Source: DSNY01 sp037446035 | GTDB lineage: Bacteria > Pseudomonadota > Gammaproteobacteria > Burkholderiales > Burkholderiaceae_F | NCBI GenBank assembly: GCA_037446035.1 | Contig: JBBIJJ010000013.1 | Span: 1-35,981, forward strand | DNA: 35,981 nt | Reading direction: 5' to 3' | Part shown: in pieces, positions 17,806-26,269 of the stretch | Numbering within the stretch: the first letter of the stretch is position 1 | How the letters are laid out: the number at the start of each line of letters is the position of its first letter | Made by a program: the position numbers and the translations under genes | The notes under the pieces: model-generated | Databases searched by the model: none | Seen by the model: the letters and a program-made list of their open reading frames with translations, nothing else | What the model was told of the DNA's origin: nothing

Positions 17806-18744
17806 CTACGGCGCGAGCGCGCCGTTGAAAAGATCGCGTGCGCGCTGCGCGTCGCGCGCGATCGCTGCGGTCAGCTCGTCGAGCGTGCCGTACTTTTCCT
17901 CGTCGCGCAGCTTGGCGAGGAACTCGACCCGCACCAGCTTGCCGTACACCTGCCGCGCGAAGTCAAACAGGTGCACCTCGAGCAGCCAGCGCCCCGTGTC
18001 GTCGACCGTCGGCCGCAGGCCGACGCTGGCCACACCGGGCCAGGCACGCGCGTCGATGCCGTGCACCTTGACGGCGTAGACGCCGTGCACGGCAGGGCGC
18101 TTGTGCGCGATGCGCAGGTTCAGTGTTGGAAAACCGATCGTGCGGCCGAGCTTCGCGCCATGCAGCACGCGCCCGCTGATCGCGTAGGGGCGGCCGAGCA
18201 ATTGCTGCGCGCGGGCCAGATCACCGGCTTCGAGCGCGGCGCGCACGGCCGAACTGGACACGCGCTCGCTGCCGTCGCACACCGTCGGCAACTGCTCGAC
18301 GACGTAGCCGCCGGCGGCGGCGCGTGCGCGCAGCAGCGCCACATCGCCGGCGCGGCGTGCGCCGAAGCGAAAGTCGTCGCCGACCATCAGCCAGCGCACC
18401 TGGCAGTCGGCGACCAGCACGCCGTCGATGAACTGTTCGGCCGTCAGCGACGCAAAGCGGCGGTTGAAGTGCTCGATGTAGACGCGCTCGATGCCCGCTT
18501 CGCGCAGCGCCTCGAGCTTGTCGCGGATGTTGGCCACGCGCGCCGGCGCTTGCGCGGGTGTGAAAAATTCGCGCGGATGTGGCTCGAAGGTCATCACCGC
18601 CGCCACCAGCCCGCGCGTGCGCGCGGCCTCGACCACGCGCGCGAGCAGTGCCGCGTGGCCGCGATGTACGCCGTCGAAGTTGCCGATCGTCAGCGCGCAG
18701 GGCAGGCGCTCGTCGGCATGCGGCACGCCGCGATAGACCTTCAT
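17806..18744 (-). CDS. ribF: bifunctional riboflavin kinase / FMN adenylyltransferase
   Basis: The 312-residue enzyme converts riboflavin to FMN and then FAD. The N-terminal adenylyltransferase domain shows TIGNFDGVHRGHAALL (nucleotide-binding GxFDGxHxGH) and the ISSSxVR-like SSSAVRAAL. The C-terminal kinase domain has GRVLHGAKLGRTIGFPTLNL and GVYAVKV. In many Proteobacteria ribF is directly followed by ileS-lspA, as here, but the repeat element has widened the gap. A perfect TATAAT lies on the minus strand at 18780-18785, about 35 nt before the ATG. Confidence 0.97.
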   Translation of the reverse strand: MKVYRGVPHADERLPCALTIGNFDGVHRGHAALLARVVEAARTRGLVAAVMTFEPHPREFFTPAQAPARVANIRDKLEALREAGIERVYIEHFNRRFASLTAEQFIDGVLVADCQVRWLMVGDDFRFGARRAGDVALLRARAAAGGYVVEQLPTVCDGSERVSSSAVRAALEAGDLARAQQLLGRPYAISGRVLHGAKLGRTIGFPTLNLRIAHKRPAVHGVYAVKVHGIDARAWPGVASVGLRPTVDDTGRWLLEVHLFDFARQVYGKLVRVEFLAKLRDEEKYGTLDELTAAIARDAQRARDLFNGALAP

Positions 18745-18779
18745 CGAAGCCGGTTCATGCGATGCAACGGAAGCGGCGG

Positions 18780-18785
18780 ATTATA
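18780..18785 (-). promoter_or_regulatory. candidate -10 element for ribF
   Basis: The hexamer is TATAAT on the minus strand, 35 nt upstream of the ribF start. No matching -35 stands at 16-18 nt. A GGCGGA/TCCGCC inverted repeat surrounds it. It lies in the divergent ribF/purN space. Confidence 0.4.
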
Positions 18786-18866
18786 CGGTCCGCCTTGGCG
18801 AAGGCCTTGATTTTTCGCGGCTTTCGAAGGCGGTCGGGCACTGCCGTGCGTAGAATCCGGGCACCG

Positions 18867-19517
18867 ATGAGAAACATCGTCTGCCTGATTTCGGGGCGCG
18901 GCAGCAACCTCGAAGCGATCCTGCGCACGGCGCGCGACGAACGCTGGGACAGTGCGACTGGCGCACGCGTCGCGGCCGTCGTCAGCAACCGCGCACAGGC
19001 GCCGGGGCTGGCGATCGCGCACGCGTTCGGCGTGCCGATGCAGGTCATCGAGCACGGGCGCTTCGCGTCGCGCGAGGCGTTCGACGTCGCGCTGGCTGAC
19101 GCGATCGACGCGTACGCGCCCGCGCTCGTCGTGCTCGCCGGCTTCATGCGCGTGCTGACCGCGCAGTTCGTCGAGCGCTACGAAGGCCGGCTGATCAACA
19201 TCCACCCGTCGCTGCTGCCGATGTTTCCGGGGCTGGCGACGCACCGCAAAGCGCTGGCTGCCGGCGTGCGCGTGCACGGCGCGACCGTGCATTTCGTCTC
19301 CAACGACGTCGATGCCGGCGCGATCATCGCGCAGGCCGCAGTGCCCGTCCGTCCCGACGATACCGAAGAGGTGCTGGCGGCGCGCGTGCTGGCGCAGGAG
19401 CACCGTCTGCTGCCGCGCTGCGTGCGCTGGGTCGTCGAGGGCCGCGTGCGGCTGGCGCGCGGGCGCGCGGTCGTCGACGGTGTCGATCCCGAAGAACTGG
19501 CGCTGTTCGCGAGATGA
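18867..19517 (+). CDS. purN: phosphoribosylglycinamide formyltransferase 1
   Basis: The 216-residue enzyme transfers a formyl group from 10-formyltetrahydrofolate to GAR in purine synthesis. ISGRGSNLEAI (8-18) binds the phosphate of GAR. The catalytic triad is Asn111, His113 (NIHPSLLPMFPG) and Asp149 (SNDVDAGAIIAQ). The start at 18867 removes a long in-frame upstream extension that would lie inside ribF sequence. There is no Shine-Dalgarno; TAGAAT (18851-18856) ends 10 nt before the ATG. The stop overlaps the next start by ATGA, so it is coupled to rsmB. Confidence 0.96.
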   Translation: MRNIVCLISGRGSNLEAILRTARDERWDSATGARVAAVVSNRAQAPGLAIAHAFGVPMQVIEHGRFASREAFDVALADAIDAYAPALVVLAGFMRVLTAQFVERYEGRLINIHPSLLPMFPGLATHRKALAAGVRVHGATVHFVSNDVDAGAIIAQAAVPVRPDDTEEVLAARVLAQEHRLLPRCVRWVVEGRVRLARGRAVVDGVDPEELALFAR

Positions 19518-20806
19518 ACGCACAGCGAATCACCGCGCTCGTGGTCGATCACCTGTCCGCGTTGCTGGCGCAGGTGCTGCGCTTCGACGGGCCGGCCGAC
19601 GCGGTGATGTCGCGTTACTTCAAGCAGCATCCGCGGCTCGGCAGCCGCGACCGCAGCCTGATCGCCGAGGGCGTATTTCACGCCCTGCGCCGCTACGCGA
19701 GCCTGAAGTGGATGCTGCAGCCGGCGCCGCCGGCGCGCGCGCCGCGACTGACCGCGCTGGTGACGCTGGCGCGACAGCACGGCATTGCCGCACTCGATGT
19801 GCGTGCGCTGAAGAGCGACGAGCGCGCGGTGCGCCACGCGCTTGCCCTCGACGAGGCGACGGCGCCTTGCGCCGTGCGCGCCGAGGTGCCGCTGTGGCTG
19901 TTCCAGCGGATCACCGCGCAGTATCACGACGCCGAGCCGCTGCTGGCGGCCCTGATCGAGCCGGCGCCGCTCGATTTGCGCATCAACACGCTGAAGGCGA
20001 GCCGCGCCGAAGTGCTCGCCGAACTGCGTAGCGCCACTGCCCAGCACGCGCCGTTGCGGGCCGAACCGACCCCGTATTCGCCGGACGGCATCCGTCTGTT
20101 CGACAAGCCGGCGCTGACGCGCTGGCCGCTGTACCGAAACGGGCTCGTCGAGGTGCAGGACGAGGGCAGTCAGCTCGTCGCGCGGCTTCTCGCGCCGAAG
20201 CGCGGCGCGATGGTCGTCGACTTCTGCGCCGGCGCCGGTGGCAAGACGCTCGCGCTCGGCAGCCTGATGAAATCGACCGGACGCATCTACGCGTTCGATA
20301 TCCACGCGAAACGGCTCGCCGGGCTCGGCCCGCGACTCAAACGCAGCGGCCTGTCCAACGTGCATCCGGCCGCGCTCGCCAGCGAAAACGACGTGCGCGT
20401 AAAACGGCTCGCCGGCAAGATCGATCGCGTGCTGGTCGATGCGCCGTGCTCCGGAACCGGGACGCTGCGGCGCAATCCGGATCTGAAGTGGCGCTTCGAC
20501 GAAAACGAACTGGCTCGCGTCAACGCCGTGCAGGCGAACGTGCTGCGCGCGGCCGCGCGCCTGGTCAAGCTGGGCGGACGGCTCGTCTACGCGACTTGTT
20601 CGCTGCTCGCGATCGAGAACCAGGACGTCATCGACGGCTTCGTCGCGGAACAGCCGCAGTTCGCTGTCGTCCACGCCGCCGAAGTACTGCGCGCGCAAGG
20701 CATCGCGCTCGACCACGCGGAGCGTTTCGCGCCTTGGTTCGTGATGCTGCCGCATCTGCACGGCACCGACGGGTTCTTCGCTGCGGTGCTGGAGCGCCGC
20801 GCGTGA
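19514..20806 (+). CDS. rsmB: RsmB/Nop-family 16S rRNA m5C methyltransferase
   Basis: The 430-residue protein has an N-terminal RNA-binding (NusB-like or related helical) part and a C-terminal Rossmann methyltransferase. The SAM site is VVDFCAGAGGKTLALGSLM. Motif IV DAPCSGTGTLRRNPDLKWR and motif VI YATCSLLAIENQ carry the two cysteines of m5C RNA methyltransferases. The family modifies cytosine 967 of 16S rRNA in E. coli. The exact target here is inferred. It is translationally coupled to purN upstream (ATGA) and to mscS downstream (GTGA). Confidence 0.88.
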   Translation: MNAQRITALVVDHLSALLAQVLRFDGPADAVMSRYFKQHPRLGSRDRSLIAEGVFHALRRYASLKWMLQPAPPARAPRLTALVTLARQHGIAALDVRALKSDERAVRHALALDEATAPCAVRAEVPLWLFQRITAQYHDAEPLLAALIEPAPLDLRINTLKASRAEVLAELRSATAQHAPLRAEPTPYSPDGIRLFDKPALTRWPLYRNGLVEVQDEGSQLVARLLAPKRGAMVVDFCAGAGGKTLALGSLMKSTGRIYAFDIHAKRLAGLGPRLKRSGLSNVHPAALASENDVRVKRLAGKIDRVLVDAPCSGTGTLRRNPDLKWRFDENELARVNAVQANVLRAAARLVKLGGRLVYATCSLLAIENQDVIDGFVAEQPQFAVVHAAEVLRAQGIALDHAERFAPWFVMLPHLHGTDGFFAAVLERRA

Positions 20807-22140
20807 AGGACTCGCCGCTCGAGGAACTGCTGCAGGCGCTCGCCGAAGGCTTGGCGCGCCCGCAGCACTTCTGGGCGATGGTCGTGATCGTCGTGGCCGT
20901 GGTTGGCGGCTGGTTCGTGGCGAAACTGGTGCGTCGGCGCATCGAAACGCGTTTGGCGGGCGGGACCGCGCGTGCCGGGGCGGCGATCGATGCCCTGCGT
21001 TTTTCGATCGACGGTGTCCGCCGGCTCGCCTTTCCGGTGACGGCGCTGTTGCTGCTGGGCGCAGGCGAGGTGGCGCTGCGACTCGCGGGGGTGCTGAGCC
21101 GAACCGCCGATGCGAGTCTGCTGCGGTTGGCCCTGACCCTGCTGGCGGCGCTGGCCCTCATTCGCCTGCTCGTCTACGTGCTGCGGCGGGTGTTCACGAA
21201 CCTGGCGCTCGTCGCCGCTTCCGAACGGGTGATCGCGACGGGCATCTGGCTGGTCGTGGCACTGCACGTGACCGGCGTGCTTGGCGACGTCGTCGACTGG
21301 CTCGACGCGACCAAGATTCCGGTCGGCGCAGCGCGTGTGTCGCTCTGGGTCGTCGCGATGGGCGCGCTGTCGCTGCTGGTGACGCTGCTGGCGGCGCTGT
21401 GGCTCGGCTCGGCCCTGGAGGCGCGGCTGATGCGCGCGCAGCAGTTGGAGGCGAACCTGCGGGTGGTGGCCTCACGCGCGTTGAAGGCGTTGCTGCTGCT
21501 GGTCGCGGTGCTGCTCGGCTTGTCGATGGTCGGCATCGATCTGACGGTGCTGTCGGTATTCGGCGGCGCGCTCGGCGTCGGACTCGGCCTTGGGCTGCAG
21601 CGCGTTGCCAGCAACTACGTTTCGGGTTTCATCATCCTGCTGGACAAGTCACTGCGCATCGGCGACCTGATCAGCGTCGACAAGTACACGGGAGTCGTCA
21701 CGCAGATCAACACGCGCTACTCGGTGATTCGCGCGCTCGATGGCACCGAGGCGATCGTGCCGAACGAAATGCTCGTTTCCGAGCCGGTGACGAACCAGAG
21801 CTATAGCGACCGCAAGGTGCTGATCCGCTGCAACGTGCAGGTGAGCTATGCGAGTGACGTGGAGCGCGCGCTCGGACTGCTGCAGCAGGCCGCGCAGGTC
21901 AGCCCGCGTGTGCTGGCCGACCCGGCACCGGCGGCGGTGCTGGTCGACTTCGGCGCCGACGGGATGAACCTGGCGCTGCTGTTCTGGATCGCCGACCCGG
22001 AGACCGGCCGTCTGGGGGTCACCTCCGAGGTCAACCGGGAGATCCTGCGGCTGTTCCGCGCAAACGGCATCGAGATCCCGTTCCCCCAGCGCGACGTGCG
22101 TGTCGTGCAGATGCCCGGCGGCGCTGCCCGAAACGCTTGA
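20803..22140 (+). CDS. MscS-family mechanosensitive channel
   Basis: The GTG at 20803 overlaps the rsmB stop (GTGA), has GGAG 8 nt upstream, and gives 445 residues. Membrane segments are seen at about 24-41, 76-97, 106-126, 143-160, 180-203 and 228-247. These are followed by the pore helix GGALGVGLGLGLQRVASNYVSG (254-275) with its Gly/Ala pattern. The beta domain (FIILLDKSLRIGDLISVD...NEMLVSEPVTNQSY) and the C-terminal alpha/beta vestibule domain end the protein. It has six membrane spans before the pore helix, more than E. coli MscS, so it is closer to YbdG/YnaI-like relatives. The role is pressure release on osmotic downshock. It could instead start at the ATG at 20878, but that would lose the coupling signal. 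Confidence 0.9.
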   Translation: MKDSPLEELLQALAEGLARPQHFWAMVVIVVAVVGGWFVAKLVRRRIETRLAGGTARAGAAIDALRFSIDGVRRLAFPVTALLLLGAGEVALRLAGVLSRTADASLLRLALTLLAALALIRLLVYVLRRVFTNLALVAASERVIATGIWLVVALHVTGVLGDVVDWLDATKIPVGAARVSLWVVAMGALSLLVTLLAALWLGSALEARLMRAQQLEANLRVVASRALKALLLLVAVLLGLSMVGIDLTVLSVFGGALGVGLGLGLQRVASNYVSGFIILLDKSLRIGDLISVDKYTGVVTQINTRYSVIRALDGTEAIVPNEMLVSEPVTNQSYSDRKVLIRCNVQVSYASDVERALGLLQQAAQVSPRVLADPAPAAVLVDFGADGMNLALLFWIADPETGRLGVTSEVNREILRLFRANGIEIPFPQRDVRVVQMPGGAARNA

Positions 22141-22191
22141 TGCGGCGGGGATCCGACGATTTGCGGGCACCGCGCCGCCGTGGCGCGCAGG

Positions 22192-22197
22192 TACAAT
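22192..22197 (+). promoter_or_regulatory. candidate -10 element for the desaturase gene
   Basis: TACAAT lies 68 nt before the desaturase start codon in the only space between mscS and that gene. A recognisable -35 at the right distance is not seen. Confidence 0.35.
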
Positions 22198-22265
22198 GCG
22201 CCGCGTTCCTATCCATCCATGCGAAGGCCGCCCCCAAGCAGGGCGCACCACATTCCGGAGAAAGC

Positions 22266-23465
22266 ATGTACTTGTTCGAATTCCTCGACGGGGGACTTCT
22301 TGGCCTCAGCGGCTGGCAGCTCGTGCTCGCCACGCTGGCGCTGACCCACGTCACGATCGCCTCGGTCACGATCTTTCTGCACCGTGCGCAGGCGCATCGC
22401 GGCCTCGACCTGCACCCGATCGCCGGGCACTTTTTCCGCTTGTGGCTGTGGTTGACCACCGGCATGCAGACCAAGGAGTGGGTCGCGATCCACCGCAAGC
22501 ACCACGCCAAGTGCGAGACCGAGGACGATCCGCACAGCCCGCAGACGCGCGGCTTGAAGACGGTGCTGTGGCGGGGCGCCGAGCTGTACATGGCGGAGGC
22601 GAAGAACCGCGAAACGCTGGCGCGCTACGGCCACGGCACGCCGAACGACTGGCTCGAGCGCAACGTCTACTCGCGCTTCACCTGGCAGGGCGTTGGCATC
22701 ATGCTGGGATTCGACCTCGTACTGTTCGGCGCCGCCGGCATCGCCGTGTGGGCGGTGCAGATGGCGTGGATTCCGTTTTTCGCCGCCGGCGTCATCAACG
22801 GGCTCGGTCACTTCTGGGGTTACCGCAATTACGACTCGCCGGACGCCAGCACCAACATCTCGCCGTGGGGCATCCTGATCGGCGGCGAGGAACTGCATAA
22901 CAATCACCACACGTTCCCGACTTCGGCCAAGCTTTCGTCGAAGTGGTACGAGTTCGACCTGGGCTGGCTGTACATCCGTATCCTCGCGGCGCTCGGGTTA
23001 GCCCGCGTGCTTCGCGTCGCGCCGGTGCCGAAGGTCGCTACGCCGAAACCCCGGATCGATCTGGAGACGCTGCAGGCCGTGATCAATAACCGCTACGATC
23101 TGCTCGCGCGTTACGCGCGCGATCTGCGCCGCGCATACGCGGAGGAACTGCGCAAGATGCGGCTGTCGGCGTCCGAGCGCGACCGCTTTGCCGCGGTCAA
23201 GCGCTGGCTGCGCATGAGCGACGTGGCCGCGCTGCCCGAGCCCCAGCGCCAGACCTTGAGCGAGGCGCTGGCGCACAGCCGCGTGCTCAAGACGCTGGTG
23301 GACATGCGTGCGGAGCTGAAAGCGATCTGGGAGCGCTCGAGCGCATCGCGCGACCAGATGCTCGCGCACCTGCAGGACTGGATCGCGCGCGCCGAAGCGA
23401 GCGGCATCCGCGCGCTGCAGGACGTCGCGCTGCGCATCCGCAGCTACGCTCCGGTCGCGGCCTGA
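22266..23465 (+). CDS. membrane fatty-acid (acyl-CoA delta-9 type) desaturase with a C-terminal helical extension
   Basis: The 399-residue protein carries the three histidine boxes of the di-iron membrane desaturases: HRAQAH (39-44), HRKHH (76-80) and HNNHH (211-215), plus GHFWGYRNY (181-189). Membrane helices flank the boxes. The core ends near residue 255. Residues 265-399 form a charged, helical extension (RYDLLARYARDLRRAYAEELRKM and similar) that standard desaturases lack. The ATG has GGAG 5 nt upstream. The likely role is introducing a cis double bond into acyl chains to control membrane fluidity. The acyl carrier (CoA, ACP or lipid) is not determined by the sequence. Confidence 0.93.
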   Translation: MYLFEFLDGGLLGLSGWQLVLATLALTHVTIASVTIFLHRAQAHRGLDLHPIAGHFFRLWLWLTTGMQTKEWVAIHRKHHAKCETEDDPHSPQTRGLKTVLWRGAELYMAEAKNRETLARYGHGTPNDWLERNVYSRFTWQGVGIMLGFDLVLFGAAGIAVWAVQMAWIPFFAAGVINGLGHFWGYRNYDSPDASTNISPWGILIGGEELHNNHHTFPTSAKLSSKWYEFDLGWLYIRILAALGLARVLRVAPVPKVATPKPRIDLETLQAVINNRYDLLARYARDLRRAYAEELRKMRLSASERDRFAAVKRWLRMSDVAALPEPQRQTLSEALAHSRVLKTLVDMRAELKAIWERSSASRDQMLAHLQDWIARAEASGIRALQDVALRIRSYAPVAA

Positions 23466-23481
23466 AGCGGCAGCGCGTAGC

Positions 23482-23513
23482 AAAAAAAAGCCCGGCGCGA
23501 TGCCGGGCTTTTT
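23482..23513. terminator. bidirectional terminator between desaturase and rpmG
   Basis: A run of eight A, then stem GCCCGGC, a 5-nt loop, GCCGGGC and five T. It has a T-tract in both directions and serves the convergent desaturase and rpmB-rpmG transcripts. Confidence 0.9.
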
Positions 23514-23544
23514 GTTGGGCGATCGCTCGCGGCCACGCGCGACA

Positions 23545-23712
23545 CTACTTGAGCTTCGTCTCCTTGTACTTGACGTGCCTGCGCGCCACCGGATCGAACT
23601 TGCTGAACTCCAGCTTTTCCGGCGTCGTGCGCTTGTTCTTGGTTGTCGTGTAGAAGTGGCCGGTACCGGCCGTCGATTCGAGCTTGATCTTTTCGCGGGC
23701 GCCTTTGGCCAT
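23545..23712 (-). CDS. rpmG: 50S ribosomal protein L33 (zinc-free form)
   Basis: The 55-residue protein MAKGAREKIKLES...YTTTKNKR...FDPVARRHVKYKETKLK is full-length L33. It has no CxxC pairs, so it is the zinc-independent type common in Beta- and Gammaproteobacteria. It follows rpmB by 19 nt in the usual rpmBG order and ends at the shared terminator. Confidence 0.97.
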   Translation of the reverse strand: MAKGAREKIKLESTAGTGHFYTTTKNKRTTPEKLEFSKFDPVARRHVKYKETKLK

Positions 23713-23731
23713 GGCGTGTGCTCCTCGCTGC

Positions 23732-23965
23732 TCAGACTTCACCGCGTGCGCGCAGGTCGGCGAGCACGGCGTCGATGCCGTGCCTGTCGATCGTGCGCAG
23801 CGCCGCATTGGTCACCCGCAAACGGATCCAGCGGTTCTCGCTTTCTACCCAGAAGCGCCGGTGCTGCAGGTTCGGCAGGAAACGACGCTTGGTCTTGTTG
23901 TTCGCGTGCGAGACGTGATGGCCGACCATCGGCGCCTTGCCGGTGACTTGACATACGCGTGCCAT
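23732..23965 (-). CDS. rpmB: 50S ribosomal protein L28
   Basis: The 77-residue protein MARVCQVTGKAPMVGHHVSHANNKTKRRFLPNLQ... is canonical L28. The start at 23965 has CAGGAG upstream. A longer frame from 24097 is not needed. It is the first gene of rpmB-rpmG. Confidence 0.97.
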   Translation of the reverse strand: MARVCQVTGKAPMVGHHVSHANNKTKRRFLPNLQHRRFWVESENRWIRLRVTNAALRTIDRHGIDAVLADLRARGEV

Positions 23966-24021
23966 CGCAGACTCCTGTACGTGGATGGTGCCGGCCGCGG
24001 CCGGACGATGCGAAGCGGCAG

Positions 24022-24051
24022 ATTGTAGAAGAAAACGGCGCGTGCCGCCAA
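24022..24051 (-). promoter_or_regulatory. probable promoter of rpmB-rpmG
   Basis: On the minus strand TTGGCG (24051-24046) and TACAAT (24027-24022) are separated by 18 nt. This lies about 56 nt before the rpmB start, in the 109-bp gap after radC. Confidence 0.5.
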
Positions 24052-24074
24052 GCTGCGCGGCACCCGCTCCGCGT

Positions 24075-24749
24075 TCAGAGCAGCCCGCGTTCGGCAAAGG
24101 ACACGCTTGCTGCGCCGGCGACGATGATGTGGTCGAGCACGCGCACGTCGATCAACTCGAGCGCGCTTTTTAGCGTCCGCGTCAGCAGTTCATCGGCACG
24201 GCTGGGTTCGGCCACGCCGGAAGGATGGTTGTGCGCGAAGATCACCGCGCCGGCGTTGTGGCGCAGGGCCTGCTTGACGACTTCCCGCGGATAGACGCTG
24301 GTCTGTGTGAGCGTGCCGCGAAACAGCTCGTCCTGCGCGATCAGCCGATGCTGGGCGTCGAGGAACAGGGCCACGAATACCTCGTGCTGCAGGTGGGCCA
24401 GTGACAATCGCAGATACTCGCGTACCGTGCCCGGCGAGTTCAGCAGCTTCTCGCGTTTGACCTCTTCGTGCAGTGCGCGGCGTGCCAGTTCCAGCACGGC
24501 CTGCAACTGCGCGTACTTCGCGGGTCCGAAGCCGGCCAGCTTTTCGACCTCCGCGCGCGGCGCCGCGATCAGTCCGTTCAGTCCGCCGAAGCGTTCGAGC
24601 GCGCCGCGCGCAAGGTCCAGCACGCTGGAGCCCGCGACCCCCGTGCGCAGGAACACCGCCAGCAGCTCCGCCTCGGTGAGCGCCTTGGGGCCGTGCGCGA
24701 GCAGACGTTCGCGCGGTCGTTCCGACTCGGGCCAATCCTTGATCGCCAT
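24075..24749 (-). CDS. radC: RadC/JAMM-domain protein
   Basis: The 224-residue protein is the same length as E. coli RadC. The N-terminal helix-hairpin-helix part (RERLLAHGPKALTEAELLAVFLRTG, LAGFGPAKYAQL) is followed by a JAMM metalloprotease-like domain. The metal motif is HNHPSG with His173, His175 and Asp186. The old link to DNA repair in E. coli is doubtful and the function is unsettled. The start at 24749 (MAIKDWPESERPRERLL) is clear. The 753-residue frame reaching 26336 runs antisense through ispH and is not real beyond this start. Confidence 0.95.
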   Translation of the reverse strand: MAIKDWPESERPRERLLAHGPKALTEAELLAVFLRTGVAGSSVLDLARGALERFGGLNGLIAAPRAEVEKLAGFGPAKYAQLQAVLELARRALHEEVKREKLLNSPGTVREYLRLSLAHLQHEVFVALFLDAQHRLIAQDELFRGTLTQTSVYPREVVKQALRHNAGAVIFAHNHPSGVAEPSRADELLTRTLKSALELIDVRVLDHIIVAGAASVSFAERGLL

Positions 24750-24764
24750 CCGAAAGGCCTTGGC

Positions 24765-24770
24765 TACAAT
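24765..24770 (+). promoter_or_regulatory. candidate -10 element for the SlpA-type/ispH genes
   Basis: TACAAT lies 24 nt before the GTG start at 24795, with AAGGAG between them. It is in the divergent radC/slpA space. A good -35 is not seen. Confidence 0.4.
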
Positions 24771-24794
24771 CGAACTGAAGGAGACTCCGCCAAC

Positions 24795-25259
24795 GTGTCG
24801 CCCGAATCCCCGCCCAGAACCGTTGCCGCCGGATCGCACGTCACGCTGCATTATCGCCTTGCGCTGACCGCCGATGGGCTGGAGCGCGAAGTGGTCAGCA
24901 CGTTCGGTGCGAAGCCGGCCACCGTACAGGTCGGTGCCGGGCAGTTCGCGCCGCCGCTCGAGGCTTGCCTGCTGGGTCTGGCGGAGGGCGCGCAGGCGAC
25001 CTTCGATATGCCAAGGGACGCTTTCGGGGAGCGCAATCCCGCGCTGGTGCAGACGCTGTCGCGCGCGACATTCGATGCAAACGCCGTGACCGCTGGCGCC
25101 CTTGCGCCGGGTGAGGTCGTCGAGTTCGACGCACCCGAGGGCGGGCGCTTTGCCGGCGTGCTCAAGGAACACGGCGAGGGTCGCGTCGTCGTCGACTTCA
25201 ACCATCCGCTCGCCGGGCGGGCGCTGCGCTTTTCGGTGCACGTGATCGGAGTGCTGTAA
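24795..25259 (+). CDS. fkpB: SlpA/FkpB-type FKBP peptidyl-prolyl isomerase
   Basis: The 154-residue protein starts with GTG at 24795; AAGGAG lies 11 nt upstream. The sequence SHVTLHYRLALTADG...STFGAKPATVQVGAGQFAPPLEACLLGLAEG is the FKBP half. It is interrupted by an insert-in-flap domain (AFDAN...EFDAPEGGRFAGVLKEHGEGRVVVDFNHPLAGRALRF) as in SlpA/SlyD. It has no His-rich tail, unlike SlyD. It should act as a cytoplasmic prolyl isomerase and chaperone. The stop codon directly abuts the ispH start (TAAATG), the usual fkpB-ispH pairing. Confidence 0.92.
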   Translation: MSPESPPRTVAAGSHVTLHYRLALTADGLEREVVSTFGAKPATVQVGAGQFAPPLEACLLGLAEGAQATFDMPRDAFGERNPALVQTLSRATFDANAVTAGALAPGEVVEFDAPEGGRFAGVLKEHGEGRVVVDFNHPLAGRALRFSVHVIGVL

Positions 25260-26228
25260 ATGGAAGTCCTGCTGGCCGAGCCGCGCGGGTTCTGCGCGGG
25301 TGTCGATCGCGCGATCGAGATCGTGGAGCGCGCGCTCGCGCTCCACGGCGCGCCGATCTACGTGAAGCACGAGATCGTGCACAACACCTACGTCGTGTCC
25401 GACCTGCGCGCCAAGGGGGCGGTTTTCGTCGAGGATCTCGCCGCGATTCCGTCGGGCTCGATCGTGGTGTTTTCCGCGCACGGTGTGTCCAAGGCGGTTC
25501 AGCGCGAGGCGCAGGCGCGTGGCCTGCGCGTATTCGACGCCACCTGCCCGCTCGTGACCAAGGTCCACGTCGAAGTCGCGAAGATGCGTGCGCAGGGGCG
25601 CGAAATCGTAATGATCGGCCACGTCGGCCACCCGGAGGTCGAGGGCACGATGGGACAGTCCGACGATGGCATGTACCTGGTGGAGACGGTCGCGGACGTC
25701 GAGCGGCTCGCGGTGCGCGACCCCGATCAGCTCGCCTACGTGACGCAGACGACCCTTTCGGTGGACGACGCGGTGGCTATCGTGGCGGCGCTGAAGCGGC
25801 GCTTCCCGCATATCGCCGAGCCGAAGAAGGCCGACATCTGCTACGCGACGCAGAATCGTCAGGATGCGGTGAAGCTGATGGCGCCACAAGTCGACGTCGT
25901 GATCGTCATCGGCAGTCCGAGCAGTTCCAACTCCAACCGCCTGCGCGAGGTCGCCGAGCGCTTCGGCGTTCCGGCCTATCTCGTCGACGCTGCCGCCGAC
26001 ATCGACCCGGCCTGGGTCGAAGGCCGCGCGCGCGTCGGCGTCACGGCCGGTGCCTCGGCACCTGAAGTGCTGGTTCAGCAGACGCTCAAGCGGCTCAAGG
26101 CCTTGGGCGCGCGCAGCGTGCGAACACTGCAAGGCACAGCGGAAAACGTCACGTTCCCGCTGCCGAAAGGGCTTGGCGCGGCGGCCAACGAACGCGTCGA
26201 CCCGGTGCGCACACTGTCCATGGATTGA
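25260..26228 (+). CDS. ispH: 4-hydroxy-3-methylbut-2-enyl diphosphate reductase
   Basis: The 322-residue 4Fe-4S enzyme catalyses the last step of the MEP isoprenoid pathway, giving IPP and DMAPP. Cluster cysteines are Cys12 (EPRGFCAGVDRAI), Cys96 (FDATCPLVTKVH) and Cys194 (ICYATQNRQ). Substrate and proton-relay residues His41, His124 and Glu126 (GHPEVEGTMGQ) and the SSSNSNRL segment are intact. It is in an operon with the upstream FKBP. Confidence 0.98.
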   Translation: MEVLLAEPRGFCAGVDRAIEIVERALALHGAPIYVKHEIVHNTYVVSDLRAKGAVFVEDLAAIPSGSIVVFSAHGVSKAVQREAQARGLRVFDATCPLVTKVHVEVAKMRAQGREIVMIGHVGHPEVEGTMGQSDDGMYLVETVADVERLAVRDPDQLAYVTQTTLSVDDAVAIVAALKRRFPHIAEPKKADICYATQNRQDAVKLMAPQVDVVIVIGSPSSSNSNRLREVAERFGVPAYLVDAAADIDPAWVEGRARVGVTAGASAPEVLVQQTLKRLKALGARSVRTLQGTAENVTFPLPKGLGAAANERVDPVRTLSMD

Positions 26229-26269
26229 TTGACCCCCGAACGCAGCAGCATGACAACAAGGAGACCGCG

